A stretch of DNA of 27,620 bases from Chloroflexi bacterium TSY. Its GTDB lineage: Bacteria > Chloroflexota > Anaerolineae > Caldilineales > Caldilineaceae. The DNA lies in assembly GCA_019217005.1 (NCBI GenBank), contig JAHBNG010000166.1, positions 1-27,620 of the forward strand, given 5' to 3'. Under the pieces are notes generated by a model. That model had not been told where the DNA came from and did not search any database. It saw only the letters and a program-made list of their open reading frames with translations. The translations under genes were made by a program, and so were the position numbers. Shown here piece by piece: positions 8,501 through 16,245 of this stretch (the stretch's first letter is position 1; each line of letters opens with the position of its first letter).

Positions 8501-9644
8501 GGCGGGGCAGGTAAGCGCTTCGCTGCGTGGGCATAGCGACGCCATCCGCTCGCTTGCCTTCAGCCCAGATGGCCGCACGCTGGTCAGCGCCAGTGATGAT
8601 CATACGATCCGCGTGTGGGATGTCCAGGCCATCGGATCTGGAGATGGTGGCCGCACGCTGCAGACTTTGCGCGGTCACAGTGACTGGGCCGTCTGCGTCG
8701 ACTATAGTCCAGACGGACAAACGCTGGCCAGCGGCAGCAATGATCAATCGATCCTGCTTTGGAATCTCCGTTCCGGCGAGATCCTACGTTCGTTCACCGG
8801 ACATGACAACTGGATCACATCTATTGCGCTCAGCCCAAAGCAATCAGCAGAGCAATCCCTGTTGGCGATTGGTACACATGCAAATGCGGCACATCTGTGG
8901 GACATGGATACCCAGAAAATCCGCCATACGCTGCATGGCCATACTGGCCGCGTGATTGTTGCAGTTAGCGCGGATGGAAGCTTGCTTGCGACTTGCAGCA
9001 CCGATCAGACTGTGCGTGTGTGGGATACGCGCAGCGGCGAGCTACTGCACCTTCTGCATAGGCATACAAAATGGGTCCCAACAGTTGCCTTTAGTCCGGA
9101 CGGACGAATTCTGGCCAGCGGTGGCGCAGATCAGATGATCTATCTATGGGACACATTTCGCGGCAAACTCAAACATGAACTTGCAGGACATACAGGTCCG
9201 GTTCAGTCCCTGACCTTTAGCCCAGATGGTCAAACCCTGGCCAGCGCCAGCCAAGACCAGACCGCTCGTTTGTGGGATTTATCAACGATTGACGCCATCG
9301 AAACCGGGCAAGTTCACCATATTCTCCGGGGGCACACCAACTGGCTGCATATTGTTCGCTTCAGCCCCAATGGTCAGATCCTGGCCACCGGCAGTGCGGA
9401 TCAGACCATCCGACTGTGGGATGTTGAAAGCGGCGAGTTTCAGCGCATCTTGCATGGTCACACTGGCTGGGTACGCGACCTCGCCTTTAGCCCAGATGGA
9501 GAGATGCTGGCCAGTAGCAGTTCAGATCAGTCTGTACGCCTCTGGGATCTGTCAACGAGTGAGATGCTATTCTGCCTGGTGGGGCATGAGGCGCCCGTGG
9601 ATGGGGTTGTCTTTGCCCCTGACGGTGAGATGGTGATCAGTTGA
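5589..9644 (+). CDS. SARP/BTAD-NTPase-WD40 giant regulator (C-terminus frameshifted)
   Basis: A 1351-residue protein. Residues 1-90 form a winged-helix Trans_reg_C/SARP DNA-binding domain (FGPFAITVDGEPI, LLWPDYPQKDALRSLRNSLYRLRQLL). Residues about 95-258 are a bacterial transcriptional activation (BTAD) helical-repeat domain. A Pro/Ser/His-rich linker (about 266-300) leads to a STAND/NB-ARC-type NTPase with FFGRHTEL, P-loop GIGGVGKTS (336-344) and Walker B VLLVLDN (about 418-424). A helical region and a short pentapeptide-like segment (LQSANLPSVNLAGADLTH) precede WD40 repeats from about 775 on. I count 13 complete repeats and a fourteenth cut after GEMVIS. Fourteen would make two seven-bladed propellers. 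The architecture predicts a cytosolic signal-sensing switch in which WD40 ligand binding controls NTP-driven oligomerisation and DNA binding. A role in transcriptional control or as a STAND-type defence sensor is possible; the ligand is unknown. The start fits the family but has only a weak ribosome site. Confidence 0.9.
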   Translation: MHSFRFTCFGPFAITVDGEPIEDMSADKARALLAYLILESDRVHARRLLVELLWPDYPQKDALRSLRNSLYRLRQLLDQTASDASDQFLTVTRQTLQFHTNHVNVDVARLEMLLDAVDSHEHDQIAHCPACLDRLTEAVSLYKGELLAGLSVADAPAFEEWLLTRREHLHLRVLLALQTLTDAHEILGDDEKAYRFATQRLTLDPYQESSLQTLMRLAARRGLPDQALIHYDRFRQLLQEEMGVEPNAETIALAEQIEGGDFDKDQGDKMTGWQGEGVTETDPLTPSPSHPLTLSPSHPTLRDIPQQGSFFGRHTELAQLEQWLVRDHCRVVAVLGIGGVGKTSLATHSVRAIVGHVDTVVWRSLLNAQPLDDLLPELIQTLSHDDSNASSAGFMSELSGHLDRQLDILIDLLRQQRVLLVLDNLESILVEVPVGAFRKGYETYGQLLTRVATLDHDSHLLFTSRERPQGIARLEGDTPLVRTLHLDGLDGSSGHALLAERGLSGSDAQEAELVERYSGNPLALKLVADTVDELFAGDIDEFLAGDALVFDNIRTVLDQQFVRLSALEKEILFWLVVNREPTTIKTLRADFLHSPPQRNIIEALRNLDRRSLVERMHIESAKGPTIVFRLQNVVTEYLTDRLVEIAVEELTSGVLTQLHQHPLMKAQTSEHVRRSQARLILQPVVEQVEAWLSHAGTVSQMRQILATLRRDMANARSYAGGTILNLLNHGKFDLTAFDFSQLSVWQAHLQSANLPSVNLAGADLTHTVFADVFSAIYSLAYSPDGHFLAAGDSAGRLWVWQVADGQLIRIMWDHTDSVMAVVFSPDGEMLASCSRDHTIHLRHARTGQMLQMLHEHTHTVWSIAFNPDGQTLASGGDEQLVFLWDVNSGALRHRLVSHTDIVRTIAFSPDGQTLASGGNDCVIRLWDMQTRQARTLPLVHTQWIRVLAFSPDGRTLASGGGEQIIHLWDTEAGQVSASLRGHSDAIRSLAFSPDGRTLVSASDDHTIRVWDVQAIGSGDGGRTLQTLRGHSDWAVCVDYSPDGQTLASGSNDQSILLWNLRSGEILRSFTGHDNWITSIALSPKQSAEQSLLAIGTHANAAHLWDMDTQKIRHTLHGHTGRVIVAVSADGSLLATCSTDQTVRVWDTRSGELLHLLHRHTKWVPTVAFSPDGRILASGGADQMIYLWDTFRGKLKHELAGHTGPVQSLTFSPDGQTLASASQDQTARLWDLSTIDAIETGQVHHILRGHTNWLHIVRFSPNGQILATGSADQTIRLWDVESGEFQRILHGHTGWVRDLAFSPDGEMLASSSSDQSVRLWDLSTSEMLFCLVGHEAPVDGVVFAPDGEMVIS
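6386..6476. repeat. In-frame palindromic repeat encoding the interdomain linker
   Basis: The left arm 6386-6423 and right arm 6439-6476 are imperfect reverse complements of about 38 bases built from GGGTGA/TCACCC units. The translated right arm gives a repetitive Pro-Ser-His-rich linker between the BTAD and NTPase domains. The purine/pyrimidine strand asymmetry differs sharply from the flanking coding sequence, which suggests a repeat element inserted in frame. Confidence 0.6.
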
Positions 9645-9807
9645 TGAACATATCCGGATATGGTCTGTTGCTTCAGGTGAAAGTGTCAGCGAATGGCGTC
9701 TGCCGCGTCCTTACGAAGGCATGAACGTTACTGGTGTCACCGGCATCACCGAGGCTCAGAAGGCGACGCTTAAGGCATTGGGGGCGGTGGAGGAGGATCA
9801 TCTCTAA
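9640..9807 (+). other. Out-of-frame remainder of the last WD40 blade and C-terminal tail
   Basis: In the +1 frame relative to the regulator, 9640-9807 reads VDEHIRIWSVASGESVSEW and then a tail with TGVTGITEAQKATLKALGA, ending at TAA 9805-9807. The first part is exactly the missing half of a WD40 repeat (xDxxIRIW). The stop falls only 4 bases before the end of the convergent gene, as expected for a true gene end. A small deletion near 9636-9642, for example 8 bases between AGT/GTT repeats, would explain the break. Confidence 0.8.
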
Positions 9808-9811
9808 ATCA

Positions 9812-12800
9812 TTACTCCATCATCCAAGCCGCCATATTCCGAACAATCTGTTCCGCAACGTCGTCAGGAAACCACTCGATGGGTACTCCTAAAACAAGCA
9901 TCCGCGCGCCGGTCGATTGCTCCTCATCTTCATCAGACAGCACAAACATAACGGGACTGTCTACATCCGTACTAGCCGCACCGCGTTGCATGATGATCCG
10001 AATGCCATCGTTTTCATTTGGGTCTGCTTCCAATGGAACAAGGTCTGTTGTATCCTCCTTCAGTTCAATCGGTTCACCCGTCAATCCCTCGACCAATACG
10101 GGAATTGGATCCTGCACCACCACATCAACAATTGCGGAGGGAGCACCAAAACCTTGACCAAAAAATGGATTGCGGCTGCTGATGGTTAGGCGTCCACCAA
10201 CGTTTAAAAATGAAAAAAGTGGATCAAGATCAGCGATATCTGGTCCCCCCTTTTCGTAATTGCCTGCACTCCAAATCACCCAATCATAATTCTTCAAGAC
10301 ATTTGGCCCCGGTAACGACTCTTCGTCCATGCTCCACAGGTCGGCTTCATAATCGAATTGAGCCAACGTGCGTACGTAGAACTCGGCTTCACTATTCTCG
10401 TCATCTCTCACATTGTCATCATCATCGATGACGAGAATATTGACAGCGCCCTCTTCTTTTGGTGTAGGTTCACTTGTTGGGGTTTCTTCAGGGGGAGACC
10501 CGGGTGTCCCGTCGGGTTCGTCTGGTGTTGAATCAGGCTCGGACGTAGGTGTTTTTGTTGTTGCTTGATCAGAACTGTCAGATTCTTCTTGATCATCCGC
10601 CTTTTTTGTCGACCCCCCATTGTCGTTCGTGGCACGCGGAGTCGTGCGGGCGCTACTCGAACGACTCTGTTTTCTTTCCATTGGACAAATCGCTCGCACA
10701 TCATCAATCACACAATCAGCAAATTCACGTTCCAACAAACGATTCACCCCAGCGTCAATTCCATCATCATCGGCTGCCAAGACGGCAATCAGACGATTTT
10801 CTTCAGCCCGATCCATCTGGAAAATGAGAATCGTTTCATCAGCCAATAACCGCAACCCAGTATCTGATTCCAAATAGAAAGTAATCTCTGGCGTTGGCGT
10901 TGGACGTGGAGTTGGCGTGTCGGTTGGAGTACTGGTAAGCGAAACTGTTGGCGTGATCCCTGGTGTCCCGCTGGTTGTGCTTGTTGCGCTGACCGTGGAA
11001 GGAACGACGAGCGTTGCGCGAGGGGTTGAAGTCGTTGTCAAGACCTCAGTTGGAATAGGATCGACTACGGTTCCTGTGCCAGTAATCGACTTTGTCTCCG
11101 TAATCGTTGCCACCGCTGTCAAAACAGTGACTAGTGGTGCTGGCACCGATCCCGATCTGCCCGTGGATCCATTTGCGACGTCCTCATTGATGGGAGTAGG
11201 TGTCTCAGTGAGCGTCGCAGACAGCGTTTCAGTCGGTCTATTTGTTGGTGTCCAAGTCGGTGGGGCCGGGGTTGGCGTTTCTGTTGGTGTGTTTGTTGGC
11301 GTTCCGGTTGATGTCGGTGTCGGCGTCCGTTTCACTGCCACCAATCTAAAACCCAATTCCTCTAACAGCGTCGTTTCTTGTGACGCTGTCTTGAACGTCG
11401 CCAGATAAATCAGATCAGAGCCGGTTGGCAAGGGCAATGGGGTCGCAGAAGGTGTCGCGGAAGGCGTAGGCGTCATTGTGACCGTTGACGATCGAGACGT
11501 TACGGAATGTGGGCGAGTTAGGGCCATTGTCAGCTCTGGCGTGGTCGTCAAAACGACGCGTGTTCCGATGGGACGCGTTTGGCTGATGGCAAGGGTTTGA
11601 CTCAATGCCCTGACCTGACTGATCGAATTGTTGCCAACCATGCTTGTGATGCTGATCGTGCCGCTCAACGACGATGGTGCCCCTGAATCGACAACATGAC
11701 CGATCTCGAACGAATCGGTTAAAGGTGCGGAACGCAGCAAAGTGAGATCTCGCCCTGTTTGTACCATCATCCGCTGTAGTTTGGCACTCTGCACCAGGAG
11801 ATCCGCGTCAACGGTGCTATCACTACCAAAAACAATCCCCACTTCTTTGCCGAGGAAATCAGGAAAGTCGGTGAGCGTTGTTTCACGACCGGAGGCTGTT
11901 AAGAAGTTAGCAACAGCCTCAACTAATTTGTGATTATCGTGCCGTCCGACAAATGGCTCGCTCAAGACATCAAAATCGCTCAGGGCCAGCACGCGCCCTG
12001 CCGTGCCATTGGCTTCTAAGCCACCAAGGACAACCGTCGAAAATCCGCTGAGTCCCGGGCTGCCACTGCTGAGCGTTTCTGGACCGCTCACGATTTGCGG
12101 TTCAACCGCACCAGAAATACTACGTGCACCATACATCGCAATGCGATTTTCGTCGAGCTCGCTCATCCGATCAAGAAAACGGCTCAAGAAAATGTAGGTA
12201 AAATTCTCATCGTTTTCACCCACATCGTAGAGGTAGTCATCATTGAAGACAACACCGAACGGTTCACCCAAATTGTTGATATCACGCGCCACATCACCCA
12301 CAATGTCCGGGTCACTTATGAGAAGCAATCGCCCACCATCAGCCACAAATGCCGTGGCCACAGCGATCTCCTCCGGTGACCAGAGGAAGAAAGGTCCAAC
12401 AACGAGCAACGCACTGGCATCCGAGAGGTTTGTGATCAAATTTTTGGATTGGTCAGGAAAGTCGAGGAAACTTTGTAGTTTCGTTGGGTCAATATTATCT
12501 GGCATCCAAAAGCGCATCCCGACCCCGCGCCGAGCGAGAGAGGCAGCAAGAGGTTGAAATTTGGTTCGGTCGATACGATTGAAGTGAGCCAAATCAACCA
12601 CAACCGGTCCTGGCCGCAGTAGCTGGTCGAGTCTTCGCTCATGTTGGACAATGGGCACTGGTACATTTGTTGGTAAGGGCGTTGCCGCTGTGTTTTGTTC
12701 TGGAACAATGGGAGGGATGTAGCTGCGTTCATTCGTGCTATAATAAAGAGAGCGGACAATCATCGGTGCAATCAGCAGCAGCAGACCAGTGAGCAGAAAA

Positions 12801-12826
12801 GCAAGACGGCGAGTAAAAGCGCTCAT
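9812..12826 (-). CDS. Exported protein with two amidotransferase-like domains and Thr/Pro linkers
   Basis: A 1004-residue protein starting with a signal anchor (RRLAFLLTGLLLLIAPMIV, about 6-24). The N-terminal region (about 60-330) has alternating strand/helix motifs such as PGPVVVDLAHFNR, ALLVVGPFFLWSPEEIAVATAFVADGGRLLLISDPD and RVLALSDFDVLSEPF. These resemble the DUF4350/GldG-type class I amidotransferase-like fold without an obvious catalytic Cys. A long low-complexity region follows, with many TPT/TETPTP repeats (about 450-660) and acidic Ser/Glu stretches. The C-terminal domain (about 770-1004) starts with VNILVIDDDDN and contains YDWVIWSAGNYE and LNVGGRLTISSRN, again amidotransferase-like. 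It probably sits outside the membrane, perhaps sensing or scaffolding. It follows the S49 peptidase gene on the same strand by 111 bp, so an operon is likely. No precise function is recognised. Confidence 0.8.
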   Translation of the reverse strand: MSAFTRRLAFLLTGLLLLIAPMIVRSLYYSTNERSYIPPIVPEQNTAATPLPTNVPVPIVQHERRLDQLLRPGPVVVDLAHFNRIDRTKFQPLAASLARRGVGMRFWMPDNIDPTKLQSFLDFPDQSKNLITNLSDASALLVVGPFFLWSPEEIAVATAFVADGGRLLLISDPDIVGDVARDINNLGEPFGVVFNDDYLYDVGENDENFTYIFLSRFLDRMSELDENRIAMYGARSISGAVEPQIVSGPETLSSGSPGLSGFSTVVLGGLEANGTAGRVLALSDFDVLSEPFVGRHDNHKLVEAVANFLTASGRETTLTDFPDFLGKEVGIVFGSDSTVDADLLVQSAKLQRMMVQTGRDLTLLRSAPLTDSFEIGHVVDSGAPSSLSGTISITSMVGNNSISQVRALSQTLAISQTRPIGTRVVLTTTPELTMALTRPHSVTSRSSTVTMTPTPSATPSATPLPLPTGSDLIYLATFKTASQETTLLEELGFRLVAVKRTPTPTSTGTPTNTPTETPTPAPPTWTPTNRPTETLSATLTETPTPINEDVANGSTGRSGSVPAPLVTVLTAVATITETKSITGTGTVVDPIPTEVLTTTSTPRATLVVPSTVSATSTTSGTPGITPTVSLTSTPTDTPTPRPTPTPEITFYLESDTGLRLLADETILIFQMDRAEENRLIAVLAADDDGIDAGVNRLLEREFADCVIDDVRAICPMERKQSRSSSARTTPRATNDNGGSTKKADDQEESDSSDQATTKTPTSEPDSTPDEPDGTPGSPPEETPTSEPTPKEEGAVNILVIDDDDNVRDDENSEAEFYVRTLAQFDYEADLWSMDEESLPGPNVLKNYDWVIWSAGNYEKGGPDIADLDPLFSFLNVGGRLTISSRNPFFGQGFGAPSAIVDVVVQDPIPVLVEGLTGEPIELKEDTTDLVPLEADPNENDGIRIIMQRGAASTDVDSPVMFVLSDEDEEQSTGARMLVLGVPIEWFPDDVAEQIVRNMAAWMME

Positions 12827-12841
12827 TCAAATAGAATCTCC

Positions 12842-12861
12842 AATTTGCAGAGTTGCAAATT
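12842..12861. promoter_or_regulatory. Small perfect hairpin in the leader of the 1004-residue protein gene
   Basis: AATTTGCA (12842-12849) and TGCAAATT (12854-12861) form 8 bp arms around a 4-base loop. They lie 16-35 bases upstream of the minus-strand start and touch the GGAG ribosome site. It may modulate translation or be an operator; there is no U-tract. Confidence 0.4.
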
Positions 12862-12937
12862 CATATCAACTTTACAACTCTATCACGCATTATCTCACGT
12901 TTGAGGAGGTGCGCGGTATGACTTGAGGGTTGCTCTG

Positions 12938-13921
12938 CTAATTGCCAGCAGGGACTAGACCGCTGAGAAAATCTGGTACATTCTCGAGTGGTCGTCGAAA
13001 TTGACTGGCCGGGTTTGTATCAACGGAGCGGAGCGACAGTAGATGTTCATCCAAGTCTGAACGGATGATCTGCTCTACCAGTGGAATACGGCTGTCGAGC
13101 ATAAAGATCGCGTCTTGGGGTGCGTTCTCGATCAAAGTTTTGACTGCTCGATTAAGAGGTGGCTGCTCTACAACATGGTCAACGCCAACATAGTCAGCCA
13201 AATCAACAACAGCATAGCGATCGACACCGGCTAGTTCTGCTGCGCCCAACACGGCATCGCTGCGTCCTCCTTCGAAATCGGCTAGACCGATTGCAACAGC
13301 CTCACTTCCCAGGTAGATACGCGCCTCGGCAACCACGGCATCGCTTATCTGCAAAGGATTGTCTACAGCGTTGGCTCGTTGGTTGACAACACGAGAAACA
13401 AAGGAGTTTGCCACAAGTTCTAGCTGATGAATACGGTCAAATCGACTCCCACCACTCAGCTTGAAGGGTCCAGAACTGATCTCTTGTGGGACGATCCCTG
13501 GATCGTCCGGCTGCACAGTCCGAACTCCCACATTGCCCACGCGTGCACTTGGTGGTACGTAAATGCGATTGGATGCAACCGACATGTAGTAGCCACCGCT
13601 CACTGCGATTCCGTCAATATAGGTAACAAGAGGCTTGACGTTGCGCAAATTGAGCATCGAATAGTAGACACTTTCGCTACTGGTCGCAAAACCACCGGGG
13701 CTCAAAATTTCCATCACCACACCCGCCACGCGCTCATCTTCCCTGGCCCGATCGAGTACTTCTATCAGAAACTCAGCGCTATCAAAATCGATCACGCCCT
13801 CTAAGCGTAGCAGGCCAATCACCGGTTCTGGCGTGTTGATCCGCCCAAGCCCCAAGCCGATGATCAGACAAACAACCAAGAAGAGAACCCCGATCAATAT
13901 TTCCCAAGATTCAGAACGCAT
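12938..13921 (-). CDS. Membrane-anchored S49 family (SppA-like) serine peptidase
   Basis: A 327-residue protein with an N-terminal membrane segment (about 7-27, ILIGVLFLVVCLIIGLGLG) and a ClpP/crotonase-fold peptidase domain. VIGLLRLEGVID begins the domain, followed by VVMEILSPGGFATSSE. The motif DGIAVSGGYYMSVAS places the predicted nucleophile at Ser108. GPFKLSGG contains Lys154, the expected general base of the Ser/Lys dyad of SppA. Its length is close to the short Bacillus-type SppA, which cleaves leftover signal peptides in the membrane. The hydrophobic C-terminal subdomain continues to LADYVGVD, then a proline- and acid-containing tail. It is probably co-transcribed with the downstream exported protein; a processing relationship is only inference. 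Confidence 0.9.
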   Translation of the reverse strand: MRSESWEILIGVLFLVVCLIIGLGLGRINTPEPVIGLLRLEGVIDFDSAEFLIEVLDRAREDERVAGVVMEILSPGGFATSSESVYYSMLNLRNVKPLVTYIDGIAVSGGYYMSVASNRIYVPPSARVGNVGVRTVQPDDPGIVPQEISSGPFKLSGGSRFDRIHQLELVANSFVSRVVNQRANAVDNPLQISDAVVAEARIYLGSEAVAIGLADFEGGRSDAVLGAAELAGVDRYAVVDLADYVGVDHVVEQPPLNRAVKTLIENAPQDAIFMLDSRIPLVEQIIRSDLDEHLLSLRSVDTNPASQFRRPLENVPDFLSGLVPAGN

Positions 13922-13944
13922 TTCTTTTGTATTCCCAAAATAGT

Positions 13945-14163
13945 CTCAGTAGATCCAAATTTCAGGTTTTGAGAGAGAATTCTGGCTAAACAGTTGACAT
14001 AAATACAAATTTGCCGGTCGATATCTAGTTTTTGCGTTAGATTTGGGCGATTTTCAGATATGAAATAGGTTGTTTTCTGTAACCGAAATCTGAATAAATG
14101 ACTCCAAAATCCCTGCAATCTCGACTGAAAATAGCCAAAAACGCCAAATTTGGATCTACTGAG
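13945..14163. repeat. MITE-like element with 18 bp terminal inverted repeats
   Basis: CTCAGTAGATCCAAATTT at 13945-13962 is the exact reverse complement of AAATTTGGATCTACTGAG at 14146-14163. The 219 bp unit is AT-rich and has no credible gene. A near copy of one end occurs at 1978-1995, with one mismatch, so the family is repeated. It lies between the S49 and NFACT genes and may be a non-autonomous transposable element. Confidence 0.65.
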
Positions 14164-14304
14164 TCTCAAAGTATTGTTTGGTGATTTCTCAACAAAACGC
14201 CCGATGGATCAAATGTATTGCACGTTGCGTATTGCGTGGTACTGATCCAGAAATTAGTGATTCTGCCCAAAGTCAGGGGACAAATCATTAGTATGGTAAT
14301 GTAC

Positions 14305-16170
14305 CTAACGCTCGCTCAACATGACATCTTTAGGTAATTCTGCCGTCACCGTTCTTGTCTCTTCGTTGCGAATGTAAACTTGTCCTGGACGTCCTCCAGG
14401 AACGCGAGTGACGAATCGTCGGGGTGTGATCGAAACTGAGACCGCGCGCTCACCACGCTGCTTGGAGTAATAGGCCGCAAGCTGTGCAGCCATCAAAATA
14501 GTCTCGTTGCTAATTGTTTGGCCGGCACTGCGGATCACCACATGGGAACCAGGAGAATTCCGAACGTGTAGCCAGAGGTCATCGCCGCTCGCAATCTTGA
14601 ATGTTGTTGTGTCATTCTGACGAGCATTCCGCCCAACGAGAATCGCAACGCCATCTGGTGTGATATAGCGCAGGGGACGCGTTCCAGAGCCAGCAGACTT
14701 TGGTTTCTTGCCTTGTCGCTTTCCCTGTTGCCGCGGCAACAGACCGGCTCGTTCCATCTCTTCTTCTACAGTTGCCAATTCTGGCTGGTTTTCAGCAAGC
14801 GCCAAATCTGCGTCGAGCTGTTCTAAAAAATCAAGATCGCTTTTCAGGGCCGACCGACGCTCTGGGATGATCTTGGCTGCTCGTTCTAGCCGTGCCGCGC
14901 GCTTGAACATACGTTCGGCTTGCTCTACCGGTGCACGTTCTTGATCTAGGACAATTTCCAACGACCCATCATCTAGTTCCACCAAGAGCGTCTGCTGTTT
15001 GGGCTCGATCTGGCTGCTCAGTGCCAATAGCCACTCGGCTTTCATGCGCAATTGTTCTGGTTCGCCTGGCGTTGGTTCATCTTTCGCCAAACCAGCTAGT
15101 TGCCTTTTGATCCGCTGCTGTGCTTTCTGTAGCATTTCCTGAATTCGTTGGCGCTGTACGCGATAAACATCCACTTCCGCCACGCCTTGATCATCTCCAG
15201 CCTGATTACGTCCAGTCCGCGGACTTTGTACTGCCTGATGAAGAGCAGTATCGGAAGTAAATCGATTGAGACCGCTGGATGTAAGCCGTTGCGCGTAGAA
15301 GCTCTCTAGTGCTTGATAGAAAAACTTAGTTGGTTCAAAAGCACCTCCAGCCACTGCTTCTGCGATAAAGTTGGCTTGATAGGGGGCGAATCCCGCGATT
15401 CGATCTGGCTCAACCAGTAATCCTGGTTTCCAATTCCCCGTCTTGAGCGGACCCCATAGCGACTGAAGTGCCTCCACCACAGCGAATGCAGCGACCTCTC
15501 GTGCAGGAACATCTACATCGTTTGCCGCACGCCAAGCTGTTTCCTTGGCAAGTGAAGGACTCATGCCGGCGATATGGGCGACTAAGGCCTTTCGTAGCGA
15601 TCCTTCTGCTGTCACCACGCTATTGAACCGGAGATAGTAGTCCGGTTTGCCGTCATCCAAGGGTGAAATTTTGTCCTGGACAGGTGGCAGGGTGTATGAA
15701 CGACCGGGCAGCAATGTACGCTGATTGGGTGTCTTGCTTCGGATGCGACGGGCACAGTCAAGAATGCGTTCTTCTGGCGTCAAGAGAAACAAATTGCTGG
15801 CCCGCCCAATCAGCTCCACAACGAGCGTTGTCACGCCATGCTCTGGATGGTCGAAACTCAGACGCAAAATACGCTCAATTGGATCTGGTTGTTCGATTGA
15901 CTCCAAGGCCGCGCCGCGAGCATATTTACGCAAGAGAAGCAAAAGCGGCGATGGCGTTTCGCTGCCCCGACGCAGCTTTTGGCTCACAAGATGAACGCGC
16001 GGCGTCTGTGGTTGGACATCAAGAAGCAAATAGCGTCGCTGCCGATCAGTATAGATTTCAAGACCAATACTCAATTCATCCACCTGAACGACTTGCTGCA
16101 CGCGACCGCCAACAACCAGGTCGTTTAGTTCATGACACACGCAGGCCAATGTAAGAGCGTCGAAATGCAT
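14305..16170 (-). CDS. rqcH: NFACT-domain protein, Rqc2/RqcH homologue
   Basis: The preferred start is the ATG at 16170, giving 621 residues. The frame extends ten codons upstream to a TTG, but family members begin like MHFDALTLACVCHELN, and GGAA lies just before this ATG. The NFACT-N domain (about 1-200) includes VVGGRVQQV, LLLLLRKYARGA and ELIGRASNLFLL. A long coiled-coil middle (about 330-480) follows. The C-terminal NFACT-R domain (about 510-615) has RYITPDGVAILVGRNARQND and the diagnostic DLWLHVRNSPGSHVVIR. RqcH binds stalled 50S subunits with peptidyl-tRNA and recruits tRNA-Ala to add alanine tails for degradation. Older annotations call this family fibronectin-binding protein. No partner RqcP gene was seen nearby. 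Confidence 0.93.
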   Translation of the reverse strand: MHFDALTLACVCHELNDLVVGGRVQQVVQVDELSIGLEIYTDRQRRYLLLDVQPQTPRVHLVSQKLRRGSETPSPLLLLLRKYARGAALESIEQPDPIERILRLSFDHPEHGVTTLVVELIGRASNLFLLTPEERILDCARRIRSKTPNQRTLLPGRSYTLPPVQDKISPLDDGKPDYYLRFNSVVTAEGSLRKALVAHIAGMSPSLAKETAWRAANDVDVPAREVAAFAVVEALQSLWGPLKTGNWKPGLLVEPDRIAGFAPYQANFIAEAVAGGAFEPTKFFYQALESFYAQRLTSSGLNRFTSDTALHQAVQSPRTGRNQAGDDQGVAEVDVYRVQRQRIQEMLQKAQQRIKRQLAGLAKDEPTPGEPEQLRMKAEWLLALSSQIEPKQQTLLVELDDGSLEIVLDQERAPVEQAERMFKRAARLERAAKIIPERRSALKSDLDFLEQLDADLALAENQPELATVEEEMERAGLLPRQQGKRQGKKPKSAGSGTRPLRYITPDGVAILVGRNARQNDTTTFKIASGDDLWLHVRNSPGSHVVIRSAGQTISNETILMAAQLAAYYSKQRGERAVSVSITPRRFVTRVPGGRPGQVYIRNEETRTVTAELPKDVMLSER

Positions 16171-16245
16171 GGGGGTTCCATTCAAAAAGAGTGATGACAA
16201 AGCGTGTACAAGCAGATTTTCCGTGACCTCAAAATGAGATTGTTA

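Noticed and set aside
10880..11480. Plus-strand Val/Gly-rich frame (10917-11408) and tandem-like repeats
   Set aside because: This is the complementary strand of the Thr/Pro-rich linker coding region; the repetition comes from TPT codons, not a separate element.
13894..14169. 91-codon minus-strand frame
   Set aside because: It lies within the palindromic MITE-like element and has no credible start or homologue.
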